Made by a program: the position numbers and the translations under genes
Assembly (NCBI GenBank): GCA_017444705.1
Contig: JAFSWA010000092.1
Coordinates: 1-22,623, forward strand
Reading direction: 5' to 3'
DNA length: 22,623 bases
Source of the DNA: a bacterium
GTDB lineage: Bacteria > Cyanobacteriota > Vampirovibrionia > Gastranaerophilales > Gastranaerophilaceae
Part shown: in pieces, positions 14,714 to 22,622 of the stretch
Numbering within the stretch: position 1 is the stretch's first letter
How the letters are laid out: the number at the start of each line of letters is the position of its first letter
Notes under the pieces: model-generated
What the model was told of the DNA's origin: nothing
The model's database searches: none
The model's input: the letters and a program-made list of their open reading frames with translations, nothing else

Positions 14714-16018
14714 ATGAAAATAACCGATTTAATAGAGAAGAAAAAACAGGGTCTTGCCCTGAATGAAGAGGAAATATATTTTATCGTTAATGGTGCCGTG
14801 AATGGCACCATTGCCGATTATCAGCTTAGTGCGTTTTTTATGGCTGTTTATTTTCAGGGAATGACTATTGAAGAAACAACTATAATGACAAAAGCTACTG
14901 TTGAATCAGGGACTGTTTTAGACTTGTCAAAAATCGGCAATGTGGTTGCGGATAAACATTCCTCAGGAGGTGTCGGGGATAAAATTACACTTATTTATTT
15001 ACCGCTCGTTGCGGCATGCGGTGTCCCTCTTGCGAAGTTGTCCGGAAAAGGACTCGGGCATACAGGCGGAACTATTGATAAACTTAATTCAATTCCGGGG
15101 TTTAATTGCAAATTGGAACTTGATGATTTTTTGGAAAAAGTTAAAAAGACAGGACTTGCGATAGCCTCGCAAACCCATAATTTAACTCCCGCTGACGGTA
15201 AATTTTATGCACTCAGAGATGTAACCGCAACGATTGATATAATACCTTTAATTGCCGTTTCTATTGTTTCAAAAAAAATAGCAAGCGGGGCAAATTGTAT
15301 TATACTTGATGTAAAATGCGGAGAGGGTGCATTTATAAAGACACTTGAAGATGCTAAAAAGCTTTCACAAATAATGGTTGAAGTCGGCAATAGACTCGGC
15401 AGAAAAATCTGTGCAGTTATTACAAATATGAATGAACCGTTAGGTCATGCCGTCGGGAATTCTGTTGAGGTTATTGAAGCAATTAAATTTTTAAAAGGTG
15501 ATTATCAAAGAGATTTGAAAGATGTAACCTTTGAACTTGCAATTCAGACCTTAATAAAGACCGGTAAATCCGAAAACAGAGATTCTGCGGTTAAATTGCT
15601 TGATAGGGTGTTGGAATCGGGAGAGGCTCTTCAAAAATTCAAAGACTTGATTATTTCTCAGAGCGGAGATGTTTCCGTTATTGAAGATTATTCAAAATTT
15701 CCGCAGGCTAAAAATATAATTGAAGTTAAGGCAGAAAAATCAGGTTATATTAATCATATTAATCCTCTTGAAATTGCAAAGGCAACAAAGCTTTTAGGTG
15801 CCGGAAGAACATTTAAAGACGATAAAATTGATTATGCTGTCGGAATTTATATCAACAAAAAAACAGGTGAATTTGTAAATAAAGGAGAAATCTTGTTCAC
15901 CGTTTACGCAAATTCACTTGAAAATATTGATGAAGTAAAACAAAAAGCTCAAAAAGCTTTTGTTATTGAAGAAAATAAAATTCCCCTTGAACCGTTGATT
16001 TATGATGTTATAGGGTAA
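14714..16018 (+). CDS. pdp: Pyrimidine-nucleoside phosphorylase
   Basis: The enzyme cleaves uridine, thymidine or deoxyuridine with phosphate to base and (deoxy)ribose-1-phosphate, for nucleoside salvage. At 434 residues it has the length of pdp/deoA proteins. Seen: an N-terminal helical domain (MKITDLIEKKKQGLALNEEEI), the phosphate-binding DKHSSGGVGDK (residues 80-90), KLSGKGLGHTGGTIDKLNSIPGF, SQTHNLTPADGKFYALRDVTATI, and the C-terminal GAGRTFKDDKIDYAVGIYINKKTGEFV domain. Bacterial pdp and deoA share these motifs; I choose pdp by length and the broad-specificity type, with thymidine phosphorylase as the alternative. A perfect 9-bp hairpin lies early in the coding region. The start is four bases after the OmpH-like stop. 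Confidence 0.92.
   Translation: MKITDLIEKKKQGLALNEEEIYFIVNGAVNGTIADYQLSAFFMAVYFQGMTIEETTIMTKATVESGTVLDLSKIGNVVADKHSSGGVGDKITLIYLPLVAACGVPLAKLSGKGLGHTGGTIDKLNSIPGFNCKLELDDFLEKVKKTGLAIASQTHNLTPADGKFYALRDVTATIDIIPLIAVSIVSKKIASGANCIILDVKCGEGAFIKTLEDAKKLSQIMVEVGNRLGRKICAVITNMNEPLGHAVGNSVEVIEAIKFLKGDYQRDLKDVTFELAIQTLIKTGKSENRDSAVKLLDRVLESGEALQKFKDLIISQSGDVSVIEDYSKFPQAKNIIEVKAEKSGYINHINPLEIAKATKLLGAGRTFKDDKIDYAVGIYINKKTGEFVNKGEILFTVYANSLENIDEVKQKAQKAFVIEENKIPLEPLIYDVIG
14789..14812 (+). repeat. Perfect 9-bp stem-loop inside the pdp 5' coding region
   Basis: AATGGTGCC (14789-14797), loop GTGAAT, GGCACCATT (14804-14812), about 75 bases into the gene. It encodes part of VNGAVNGTIAD. It could slow or attenuate translation, or it may simply reflect the repeated VNGA/VNGT codons. 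Confidence 0.45.
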
Positions 16019-16026
16019 ATAAATCA

Positions 16027-16052
16027 AAAGGCGGGCAAATTTGCCCGCCTTT
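16027..16052. terminator. Bidirectional intrinsic terminator
   Basis: AAAGGCGGGCAAA and TTTGCCCGCCTTT form a perfect 13-bp palindrome with A-runs and T-runs on both sides. It lies between pdp (plus) and the small minus-strand gene ending at 16063, so it can stop transcription both ways. Confidence 0.9.
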
Positions 16053-16062
16053 ATTGATGTTT

Positions 16063-16353
16063 TTATATATTTATTGCTTGTATTACAATATCAGCATCTT
16101 TTGCTGCCGCATATGCCGCTATAATATCTTGTTTTGAAGCATAAGTTTTTGGTACCATATAAAGTTGATGTTTTTTACTATTAAAATCATAAGTCACAAT
16201 ATTAGTGTATTCAGGGTCTTTTATATCCTGCTTAATTGCTAAGATGTTTTTTGTATCTATTTTTGTTATCATGTTACGGTTATTTTCTACATCACGACAA
16301 GCAACTTCAAGTTTACCTCCGAATGAAGGGGTCATTCCTGTTTTTCCAATCAT
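16063..16353 (-). CDS. Small protein of unknown function with N-terminal SFGG motif
   Basis: A 96-residue protein I cannot assign. It starts MIGKTGMTPSFGGKLEVACRD, has two charged strands or helices in the middle (NILAIKQDIKDPEYTNIVTYDFNSKKHQLYMVP), and ends in an alanine-rich helix and IVIQAINI. There is no signal peptide or TM segment. AAGGAG lies seven to eight bases ahead of the ATG at 16353, so the start is well supported. It ends at a strong terminator and has 98 bp of AT-rich DNA upstream, so it is probably a single-gene transcript. An N-terminal SFG motif recalls many small orphan proteins of Gastranaerophilales; this is memory, not a database result. Confidence 0.7.
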   Translation of the reverse strand: MIGKTGMTPSFGGKLEVACRDVENNRNMITKIDTKNILAIKQDIKDPEYTNIVTYDFNSKKHQLYMVPKTYASKQDIIAAYAAAKDADIVIQAINI

Positions 16354-16451
16354 ATTTTTGTCTCCTTATTTGTTACTACGACTTTGAAAAGAACGGTGAA
16401 CAGAAATAATTGCCTAAAATAATAATAGAATTTACAAAACTTAATAATATT

Positions 16452-16841
16452 TTATTTTAGATAATCCTTAAATTCTTTTTTATGCACGGTGTAACCGCAG
16501 CCTTCATGCAATATTCCGTTAAACATTATTTTTTTTGCGGGATAATTTCTACACATTCTCAATCGGTGTTTATAATCTGAACATGTCCCATCCTCATTTA
16601 CGAGTTTGCAGGCAAAAATAAAATTTCCGAATTCATCTTTTCCTTTTATATAGAATCTTTTGTATTTTGGGTATAAAAATTGCATAATTTTAAATTCACG
16701 TTCTGTATATGTATCGACGCTATACATATAGCGGCAGCATTTTCCGCATTTTTTGCACTCACCTGTTATCTCGTACTCAATTTTTTCGGGTACGAAGTAA
16801 GACATAACTTCATAGTATAAAGATTTAATAATATTAAACAT
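16452..16841 (-). CDS. YkgJ-like cysteine-cluster (CxxCxxCC) protein
   Basis: The motif C29-xx-C32-xx-C35-C36 (CKKCGKCCR), followed later by CKLV, GTCSDY, RLRMCRNYP and GCGY, is the pattern of the YkgJ family of putative zinc- or iron-chelating proteins. Some are thought to bind an Fe-S cluster, and most have no known reaction. At 129 residues it is typical of the short forms. I take the ATG at 16841. The longer reading from TTG at 16868 adds nine residues, overlaps the likely promoter of the divergent PBP gene, and has no better ribosome binding site. Neither start shows a Shine-Dalgarno sequence. Confidence 0.8.
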   Translation of the reverse strand: MFNIIKSLYYEVMSYFVPEKIEYEITGECKKCGKCCRYMYSVDTYTEREFKIMQFLYPKYKRFYIKGKDEFGNFIFACKLVNEDGTCSDYKHRLRMCRNYPAKKIMFNGILHEGCGYTVHKKEFKDYLK

Positions 16842-16852
16842 TTTATTTTTAT

Positions 16853-16890
16853 TTGATAAAATATACAATGTAATTATATATTAAGAGGGA
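16853..16890 (+). promoter_or_regulatory. Candidate promoter and ribosome binding site of the PBP1A run
   Basis: TTGATA (16853-16858) and TATATA (16875-16880) are 16 bases apart. AAGAGGG follows at 16883-16889, six bases before the ATG at 16896. The very short leader is an objection to this exact -10. Confidence 0.5.
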
Positions 16891-16895
16891 AAAAC

Positions 16896-18944
16896 ATGCC
16901 AAGAAAATATAAAACACCCAAAAAAGGTAATGGTTGTTTAGGTACGATAATAGTTTTTATATTTGCAGTTATTTTAGCGTTTTCAGTAGCTTTAAATATC
17001 TATATTTCAATGCAGCCGCCGATAAAAAATCTTAAAGATTTTAAACCGGGTGTTGTTACAAAAATATACGCCGCTGATGAAAAAGAGGTCATAAAAACTT
17101 TTACGGCATATAACTATGAAAGAAAAGACATAAAAGATATTCCCGATATTATGAAAAAAGCGGTTATTGCGACGGAAGATAAGAATTTTTACAAACATAA
17201 AGGTTTTGACACTTTTGGTATGGTTCGTTCTCTGTTTGTAAATATTAAATCAAGACGTGCTGCTCAGGGTGCAAGTACAATTACCCAGCAGTTAGCAAGA
17301 ATTTTGTTTTTATCAAACGAACGCTCTATGGAAAGAAAGATTAAAGAGTTTAAAATAGCCGTTCAGATAGAAAAGACATTGTCAAAAGATGATATTTTGG
17401 GTATGTATTTAAATAATATTTATTTAGGTTCGGGTGCATACGGGGTAGCAGGTGCGGCAAAAATTTATTTTAACAAAGATTTGAAAGATCTTTCTCTTGC
17501 GGAAACAGCGTTAATAGCCGGATTACCGCAGGCACCTTCCGTATATTCGCCGTTCAACAATCCTGATAAAGCAATAAAAAGAAGAAATCAAGTCCTCGGC
17601 AGAATGTATAAAATGCATTATATTAAAAAAGACGAGTATTTGAAGGCAAAAGAAGAACCTTTAAAATTAAATCCGATGCCTGCAATATACACTTTGAACA
17701 AAGCACCTTATTTTGTTGACTATGTAATGAAAGAGCTTGATATGCTCGGATTTGATGAAAACGAAATATCACATGGCGGCTATAAAATTACGACTACGCT
17801 TGATTATAACGCACAAAAAGCTGTTGATAATGCAATCAGAACTCAGTTAAGTGCATCGGGAGTATGGAATAACGACAATGTTCAGGCGGCAGTCTTTACC
17901 TATTGCCCTATTGACGGCAAAATTCTTGCATACGCAGGCGGTAAAAATTATGAAAAAAGCCAGTTTGACAGAGTTACAATGGCAGTAAGACAACCCGGTT
18001 CATCTTTTAAACCTTTTGTATATGCTGCGGCAATAGAAAAGGGAATGAGCCCAAATGATGAAATTGAAGATTTGCCGGTAAAAATAGGAAAATGGACTCC
18101 GAGAAACTACGGAAATACTTACAGAGGTAAAATGCCGATGTATGCGGGATTGATGATATCATCAAACGTAATGACTGTAAGATTAATACAGGAAGTAGGT
18201 ATTCGTTCCGTAATACAGATAGCGAGAACTTTGGGTATTTCAACACCGATTCCCGATGATTATACAATTGCTCTCGGAACAAGCGGTGTAAGACTCAATG
18301 AAATGGCTGTTGCATATGGTACATTTGCCAATGGCGGATACAGAGTAACCCCTTATGCGGTCGAAAAAATCGAAACATCAAAAGGGAAAATCATATATAA
18401 AGCACCTAAAACAAGAGTTATGAAAGTTTTGGATTTAAAAACAGCCGCAACGGTTACTGCAATGCTTGAAACTGTAATAAAATCAGGAACAGGTACTGCC
18501 GCAGATATCGGAAAACAAGCGGCCGGAAAAACCGGAACCACGGATGATTACAAAGATGCGTGGTTTGTCGGCTATACCCCCAATGTTGTTACAGGTGTTT
18601 GGGTTGGTGTTGATAACCTTTCAAAAGGCGGTACAGGTATGACAGGCGGTACTGTTCCCGCAAAAATATGGAAAGCGGTTATGCAAGTTGCAACAGAACC
18701 ATATGGTGCAACAAAATTTGATTATCCGCCGGTAGAAATAAATTATACAAAACTTCCGCCAAAGAAAACTCTTAATCCGACAGAGTATCTTGAAGAACAA
18801 GATGCCAAAGCAAATAAAGAAGCCGAAGGAACTAACGAGGATATCGAAACTTCAATTGAAGCACCAAAAGTCGATTTGAACAATATTAAACCGATAAACT
18901 CCGGTGATTTTCCTGAGCCGATTATCGACAATAAAATTGAATAA
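16896..18944 (+). CDS. Class A penicillin-binding protein (PBP1A family)
   Basis: This bifunctional peptidoglycan synthase polymerises lipid II (GT51 domain) and crosslinks stem peptides (transpeptidase) in the periplasm. Order seen: basic cytoplasmic tail (1-12); TM helix (about 14-38); GT51 domain with catalytic E94 in ATEDKNFYKHKG, QGASTITQQLARI, RKIKEFKIAVQIEK and LNNIYLGSGAYGV; then the transpeptidase with S369-S-F-K372, S422-S-N424 and K545-T-G547 (GKTGTTDDYKDAWFVGYTP). The C-terminal tail (about 620-682) is acidic and Pro/Asn-rich. All catalytic motifs are intact. At 682 residues it is a compact form, without the extra OB domain of longer PBP1A. The TPR gene starts ten bases downstream, so envelope functions appear to be grouped. 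Confidence 0.95.
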   Translation: MPRKYKTPKKGNGCLGTIIVFIFAVILAFSVALNIYISMQPPIKNLKDFKPGVVTKIYAADEKEVIKTFTAYNYERKDIKDIPDIMKKAVIATEDKNFYKHKGFDTFGMVRSLFVNIKSRRAAQGASTITQQLARILFLSNERSMERKIKEFKIAVQIEKTLSKDDILGMYLNNIYLGSGAYGVAGAAKIYFNKDLKDLSLAETALIAGLPQAPSVYSPFNNPDKAIKRRNQVLGRMYKMHYIKKDEYLKAKEEPLKLNPMPAIYTLNKAPYFVDYVMKELDMLGFDENEISHGGYKITTTLDYNAQKAVDNAIRTQLSASGVWNNDNVQAAVFTYCPIDGKILAYAGGKNYEKSQFDRVTMAVRQPGSSFKPFVYAAAIEKGMSPNDEIEDLPVKIGKWTPRNYGNTYRGKMPMYAGLMISSNVMTVRLIQEVGIRSVIQIARTLGISTPIPDDYTIALGTSGVRLNEMAVAYGTFANGGYRVTPYAVEKIETSKGKIIYKAPKTRVMKVLDLKTAATVTAMLETVIKSGTGTAADIGKQAAGKTGTTDDYKDAWFVGYTPNVVTGVWVGVDNLSKGGTGMTGGTVPAKIWKAVMQVATEPYGATKFDYPPVEINYTKLPPKKTLNPTEYLEEQDAKANKEAEGTNEDIETSIEAPKVDLNNIKPINSGDFPEPIIDNKIE

Positions 18945-18954
18945 ATCCGTAATT

Positions 18955-20760
18955 ATGAATGAAGAATTTATTAATAATATAAATAATTTAGTGACAAATA
19001 AGGATTTTTTGAAAGCAAAAGAACTTCTTTTGGAAAAAGAAAAAGAAAATCCCGATGATTTTTTTGTGCAAAAAAATTTAGGACTATGTAATGTCAATAT
19101 AAATCAATTTGAGCAGGCAAGAGTTAATTTTGAACGTGCGGTTAAAATCGATGCAAGCGATGCGACTTCCTGGTACTATTTGGGGGTATTGAATGAAAAT
19201 TTAAAAAATGACGAAGCTGCGGAAAAAGCCTATTTAAAAGTTATTGAACTCAGGCCGAATTTTTCGGATGCTTATAAAAATCTTTCAATTATAAATATGA
19301 AAAGAAAAGACCTTCCAAATGCACTTTTGTTTGCACAAAAGGCGAATGAATATAATCCGGATGATTATCAGCCTTATTATATAATATCTTCGATTCTGAT
19401 TACTCAGAACAGACCAAACGAAGTTATAGAAATTTTGGAAAAAGGTCTCAAAATTAATCCGGAGCATTCAAATATGAATGCAAATATAGGCGGGGCATAT
19501 TTGGATATAAAAGACTATAAAAATGCTTTGAAATTTTTAAATAAAGCGGTGGAAACAGACCCTAATAATGTAATTGCGTATAATCTTTTAACAAATTATT
19601 ATATTGAAAAAGAGGATTTTGAAACTGCATACAAAATGGCAAAAAAGGTGTATGAGATTGAACCGTCTGATGTTTTTTTGGTTACGGTTGCAATGTGTGC
19701 AATGAAAGCCGAAAAATATGAACAGGCGGCAACCTATTATAAATCCTTGTCTGTAATTCACCCTGAAAAACAGTTTTATCAAACGAGTTTGGCAAATGCG
19801 TATATGGGAATGGAAGATTATACTTCCGCAGAAAAGATACTTTACAGATTATATCAACTTAATCCAAAATCAGAATCCATAGGTAAGAAATTAGTAGAAT
19901 GTTACAGATTTAACGGTAATATAGCACAAGCCGCAGCAATATTGAAGAAATTGATTGCAAAAGGTTCTGTTTCGGCTGATGTAAGATATGAATATGCTAT
20001 AATTTCTGCAATGCTCAGTGATTATGATACGGCAATGGAAGAAATGAAAAAAGTTATTAAATTGGAAGAAAATAACGCAGTTGCAAGAAAAGATTTGGCA
20101 GTTTTGTATTTTTTGAGAAATCAGATAGATTATGCAAAAGAAGAATTTGAAAAAGCTTACAAAATTGACCCTGATTCATATAGCATAGTCTTTGAATATG
20201 CAAGTTTTTTAAATCAAATTCAACAATTTGAAAAAGCAAAAGAATTATATGAAAAAGCAATAGAAGTATCAAACGGCAAGGATTACGAAGTCTTGTTATA
20301 TGCAGCTATAAATTTAATTTCAATGAATGAACAGGATAAAGCATATGAATATTTGATGCAATCAAATAAATTACTTCCCGATAATTTTGAAACACTTGCA
20401 AATCTTGGGAAAGTTCTGTTTTTTATGGGAAAATTTCAAGATTCAAAAGCCTTTTGTATAAAAGCATTAAACATAAAACAACATTCTGAAACTCAAAATA
20501 TTTTGGGTGCAAGCCTTATGGCACTTGGCGAATATAATGATGCTCTTCAAATATTTTTGGAATTGTATGACAAAAATCCGAATAATATTACCATTATGAT
20601 AAGTATAACAAAGTGTTATTATAATTTAAAAGATTATGACAATGCTCTTACCGTAGCGAACAAAATATTAGAAATATTACCTGAATCTGAGGATGCTCAA
20701 AAAATAATATCTCAGATAGAAACAAAAAAGGAAACAAAAAATGAATCTGATAAAGAATAA
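18955..20760 (+). CDS. Tetratricopeptide repeat protein
   Basis: A 601-residue protein built almost wholly of TPR units of 34 residues, a dozen or more, with the usual W/L-G-Y-A-F-A-P pattern. Examples are VQKNLGLCNVNINQFEQARVNFERA, SWYYLGVLNENLKNDEAAEKAYLKV and NANIGGAYLDIKDYKNALKFLNKA, each ending in a DP/NP turn. There is no signal peptide, TM segment or catalytic domain, so it is a cytosolic scaffold or adaptor. The start is the ATG at 18955: the TPR helices begin there, it lies ten bases after the PBP stop, and a longer reading (from 18904) would run inside the PBP gene. It lacks a strong Shine-Dalgarno sequence, so translation may be coupled to the PBP gene. The GT39 gene overlaps its last 20 bases. 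Confidence 0.85.
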   Translation: MNEEFINNINNLVTNKDFLKAKELLLEKEKENPDDFFVQKNLGLCNVNINQFEQARVNFERAVKIDASDATSWYYLGVLNENLKNDEAAEKAYLKVIELRPNFSDAYKNLSIINMKRKDLPNALLFAQKANEYNPDDYQPYYIISSILITQNRPNEVIEILEKGLKINPEHSNMNANIGGAYLDIKDYKNALKFLNKAVETDPNNVIAYNLLTNYYIEKEDFETAYKMAKKVYEIEPSDVFLVTVAMCAMKAEKYEQAATYYKSLSVIHPEKQFYQTSLANAYMGMEDYTSAEKILYRLYQLNPKSESIGKKLVECYRFNGNIAQAAAILKKLIAKGSVSADVRYEYAIISAMLSDYDTAMEEMKKVIKLEENNAVARKDLAVLYFLRNQIDYAKEEFEKAYKIDPDSYSIVFEYASFLNQIQQFEKAKELYEKAIEVSNGKDYEVLLYAAINLISMNEQDKAYEYLMQSNKLLPDNFETLANLGKVLFFMGKFQDSKAFCIKALNIKQHSETQNILGASLMALGEYNDALQIFLELYDKNPNNITIMISITKCYYNLKDYDNALTVANKILEILPESEDAQKIISQIETKKETKNESDKE

Positions 20761-22438
20761 AGAAGAATTAAAATCTATAACTATTTTAACGATATTTTGC
20801 ATAATAATGTTTTTCGTATTTTTAGGCTCATATCCATTGATAGATGTCGATGAAACAAGATATGTAAGAATTGCACAAGAAATGTTTGAATCAAGTAATT
20901 TTTTAACACCTGTTATAAACGGGGAAATTTTTCTTGAAAAACCGCCGTTATTTTTCTGGTTAGAAAGTTTGTCTTTTCTGTTTTTCGGAGTAAATGAATG
21001 GAGTGCAAGACTTCCGATGGCACTTATGGCAAGTTTCGGAGTCTTTATGATGTACTTCTTTGGCAAAAAAACAGTTTCATCAAGATTCGGACTTTTGTCT
21101 GCTTTATCTTTGGGTGCAAGTGTAATATTCATAGTACTTTCACATATAGCAATTCTTGATTTGCTTTTGTCGGTAACAATGATGGTTTCGGCGTATTTTG
21201 GAATAATGACTCTTTTTTCACAAGGAAAAGAGAATTGGTTGTATTGGGGCGGATTTTATCTTTTTACATCCCTTTCCGCACTTTCAAAAGGACTTCCCGG
21301 AATAGTAATTCCTTTTGCCATTGTATTTTTTGCATATTTGTTCTCAAAAAGGGTGAAAGAACTGTTTGATTTTAAAAAAATCGGAGTCGGGGTTTTACTC
21401 ATGCTTGTTATAATTTTGCCTTGGCATTTTCTTATGTGTAAAGTACATGGACAAGCCTTTATTGATGAATATATTATAAAACATCATCTCGCAAGATTTT
21501 TAAATTCTCAGGGAATAAATCGAAAAGAACCTTGGTGGTTTTATATCCCCGTAATTTTTGTCGGATGTATTCCGTTTATTTTTGTTCACCTGACAACTTT
21601 AATTAACGAAATAAGAAAAATATTTGTTAATTTCAAAAACGGATTTAACTTTAATATTTTTAAATATTTTTCTCCGGATTTTTCAATGGAAAAAAGATTT
21701 TTAAGTATAAATATAATGGCATTTCTCGTAATATTCTTATTTTTCTCTTCCGCAAGTACAAAACTGCCGACATACGTTTTACGGGCGGCATTTCCGCTCG
21801 CATTTATATCAGGATATATTTTTAATGAATATATTGAGAATAATAAATTTGCTACTCAAATCAAAATTTCAAATATAATAATTTCGTCAATATTTTTAAT
21901 AGTTGCAATTACAGGTTGTTTAGGGTTAATAGCTGCCCTTTTGAAAGTAAATCTCGGTTTTGAAATAACAAAAGATTTAAAAATATTATTACTATGTGCA
22001 GTATTTCTCTTCGGTTCTTTTTCAATATTTAACTTTATAGGTGTAAGAAGAAATTATTCACAAAAATATTTCTTCGGTTCTTGTGTTGTGTTAATGTTGA
22101 TTTTGACCCTAATTACAAATTTATTTGTTTTTAACTTTGTGGTTAATTTCGGTCAAAGAGATTTGATTAATTACGCAAAATATGCAAAAGAAAACAATTT
22201 AAAACTTGCAACTTTTGATTTCGGTCACAGATATTCAATAATATATTATTACGGAGATACGGTTGATATACAGGAACAATCGGATTATAAATGGCTCGAA
22301 GATAAATTAAATAAAGGATATGTTGTTGTTTTAAAAAATAAAAAACTGATATTAATGAATACAGATATTCCAATGGAAATTATAGAAAAAGGAGTAAAAT
22401 ATACCTTAGTACAAAAGCCGCAAAAGGCAATGGAGTAG
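20741..22438 (+). CDS. Membrane glycosyltransferase, GT39/ArnT-like
   Basis: A 565-residue GT-C-type membrane enzyme. A TM helix (about 13-31) is followed by the first periplasmic loop with the catalytic-site motif D35-V-D37-E38-TRYVRIAQEM, then FLEKPPLFFWLESLSF and EWSARLPMALMA, the hallmark of the PMT/ArnT family. About a dozen TM segments follow, with a short C-terminal soluble part (about 465-565). Such enzymes move a sugar from a polyprenyl-phosphate donor to lipid A, protein or another acceptor outside the inner membrane; the acceptor here is unknown. AAAGGAAAC precedes the ATG, which overlaps the TPR stop by 20 bases. The last residues (KPQKAME) and the stop lie in the first partial copy of the 79-bp end repeat, so the C-terminus may be altered by that repeat. 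Confidence 0.9.
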   Translation: MNLIKNKEELKSITILTIFCIIMFFVFLGSYPLIDVDETRYVRIAQEMFESSNFLTPVINGEIFLEKPPLFFWLESLSFLFFGVNEWSARLPMALMASFGVFMMYFFGKKTVSSRFGLLSALSLGASVIFIVLSHIAILDLLLSVTMMVSAYFGIMTLFSQGKENWLYWGGFYLFTSLSALSKGLPGIVIPFAIVFFAYLFSKRVKELFDFKKIGVGVLLMLVIILPWHFLMCKVHGQAFIDEYIIKHHLARFLNSQGINRKEPWWFYIPVIFVGCIPFIFVHLTTLINEIRKIFVNFKNGFNFNIFKYFSPDFSMEKRFLSINIMAFLVIFLFFSSASTKLPTYVLRAAFPLAFISGYIFNEYIENNKFATQIKISNIIISSIFLIVAITGCLGLIAALLKVNLGFEITKDLKILLLCAVFLFGSFSIFNFIGVRRNYSQKYFFGSCVVLMLILTLITNLFVFNFVVNFGQRDLINYAKYAKENNLKLATFDFGHRYSIIYYYGDTVDIQEQSDYKWLEDKLNKGYVVVLKNKKLILMNTDIPMEIIEKGVKYTLVQKPQKAME

Positions 22439-22449
22439 GGCTGACACCA

Positions 22450-22464
22450 TCACCTGAAAGGTGA
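22450..22464 (+). promoter_or_regulatory. Shine-Dalgarno hairpin in repeat unit 1 (again at 22529-22543 and 22608-22622)
   Basis: TCACCT, loop GAA, AGGTGA: six perfect pairs. AGGTGA matches the 16S anti-Shine-Dalgarno region and stands seven bases before the ATG at 22472, so the stem would hide the ribosome binding site. In later units AGGTGA also contains the stop codon of the previous mini-ORF. Confidence 0.5.
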
Positions 22465-22471
22465 GAAAAGA

Positions 22472-22543
22472 ATGACAAAATTATGGAGCGGCGATGCCGC
22501 AAAAGACAATGGAGTAGGGCTGACACCATCACCTGAAAGGTGA
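22472..22543 (+). CDS. Repeat-encoded mini-ORF, copy 1 (23 codons)
   Basis: Begins MTKLWSGDAAKDNG and ends LTPSPER, with a TGA that lies in the next unit's ribosome binding site. AGGTGA stands seven bases upstream. The first seven residues resemble the start of argininosuccinate lyase (KLWSGRF or KLWGGRF), so it may be a duplicated gene start rather than a true small gene. Function unknown. Confidence 0.3.
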   Translation: MTKLWSGDAAKDNGVGLTPSPER

Positions 22544-22550
22544 GAAAAGA

Positions 22551-22622
22551 ATGACAAAATTATGGAGCGGCGATGCCGCAAAAGACAATGGAGTAGGGCT
22601 GACACCATCACCTGAAAGGTGA
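22551..22622 (+). CDS. Repeat-encoded mini-ORF, copy 2 (23 codons)
   Basis: Identical to the mini-ORF in the unit before. It starts seven bases after that ORF's TGA and ends at the TGA one base before the window end. Same caveats: it may be translated in a chain of coupled units, or be a product of duplication or assembly. Confidence 0.3.
   Translation: MTKLWSGDAAKDNGVGLTPSPER

Noticed and set aside
16842..16868. TTG-initiated longer form of the YkgJ-like protein
   Set aside because: It lacks a Shine-Dalgarno sequence, adds only nine unconserved residues and overlaps the probable PBP promoter.
18904..18954. Upstream ATG for the TPR protein inside the PBP gene
   Set aside because: The added residues are a frame shadow of the PBP tail; the TPR helices begin at 18955.
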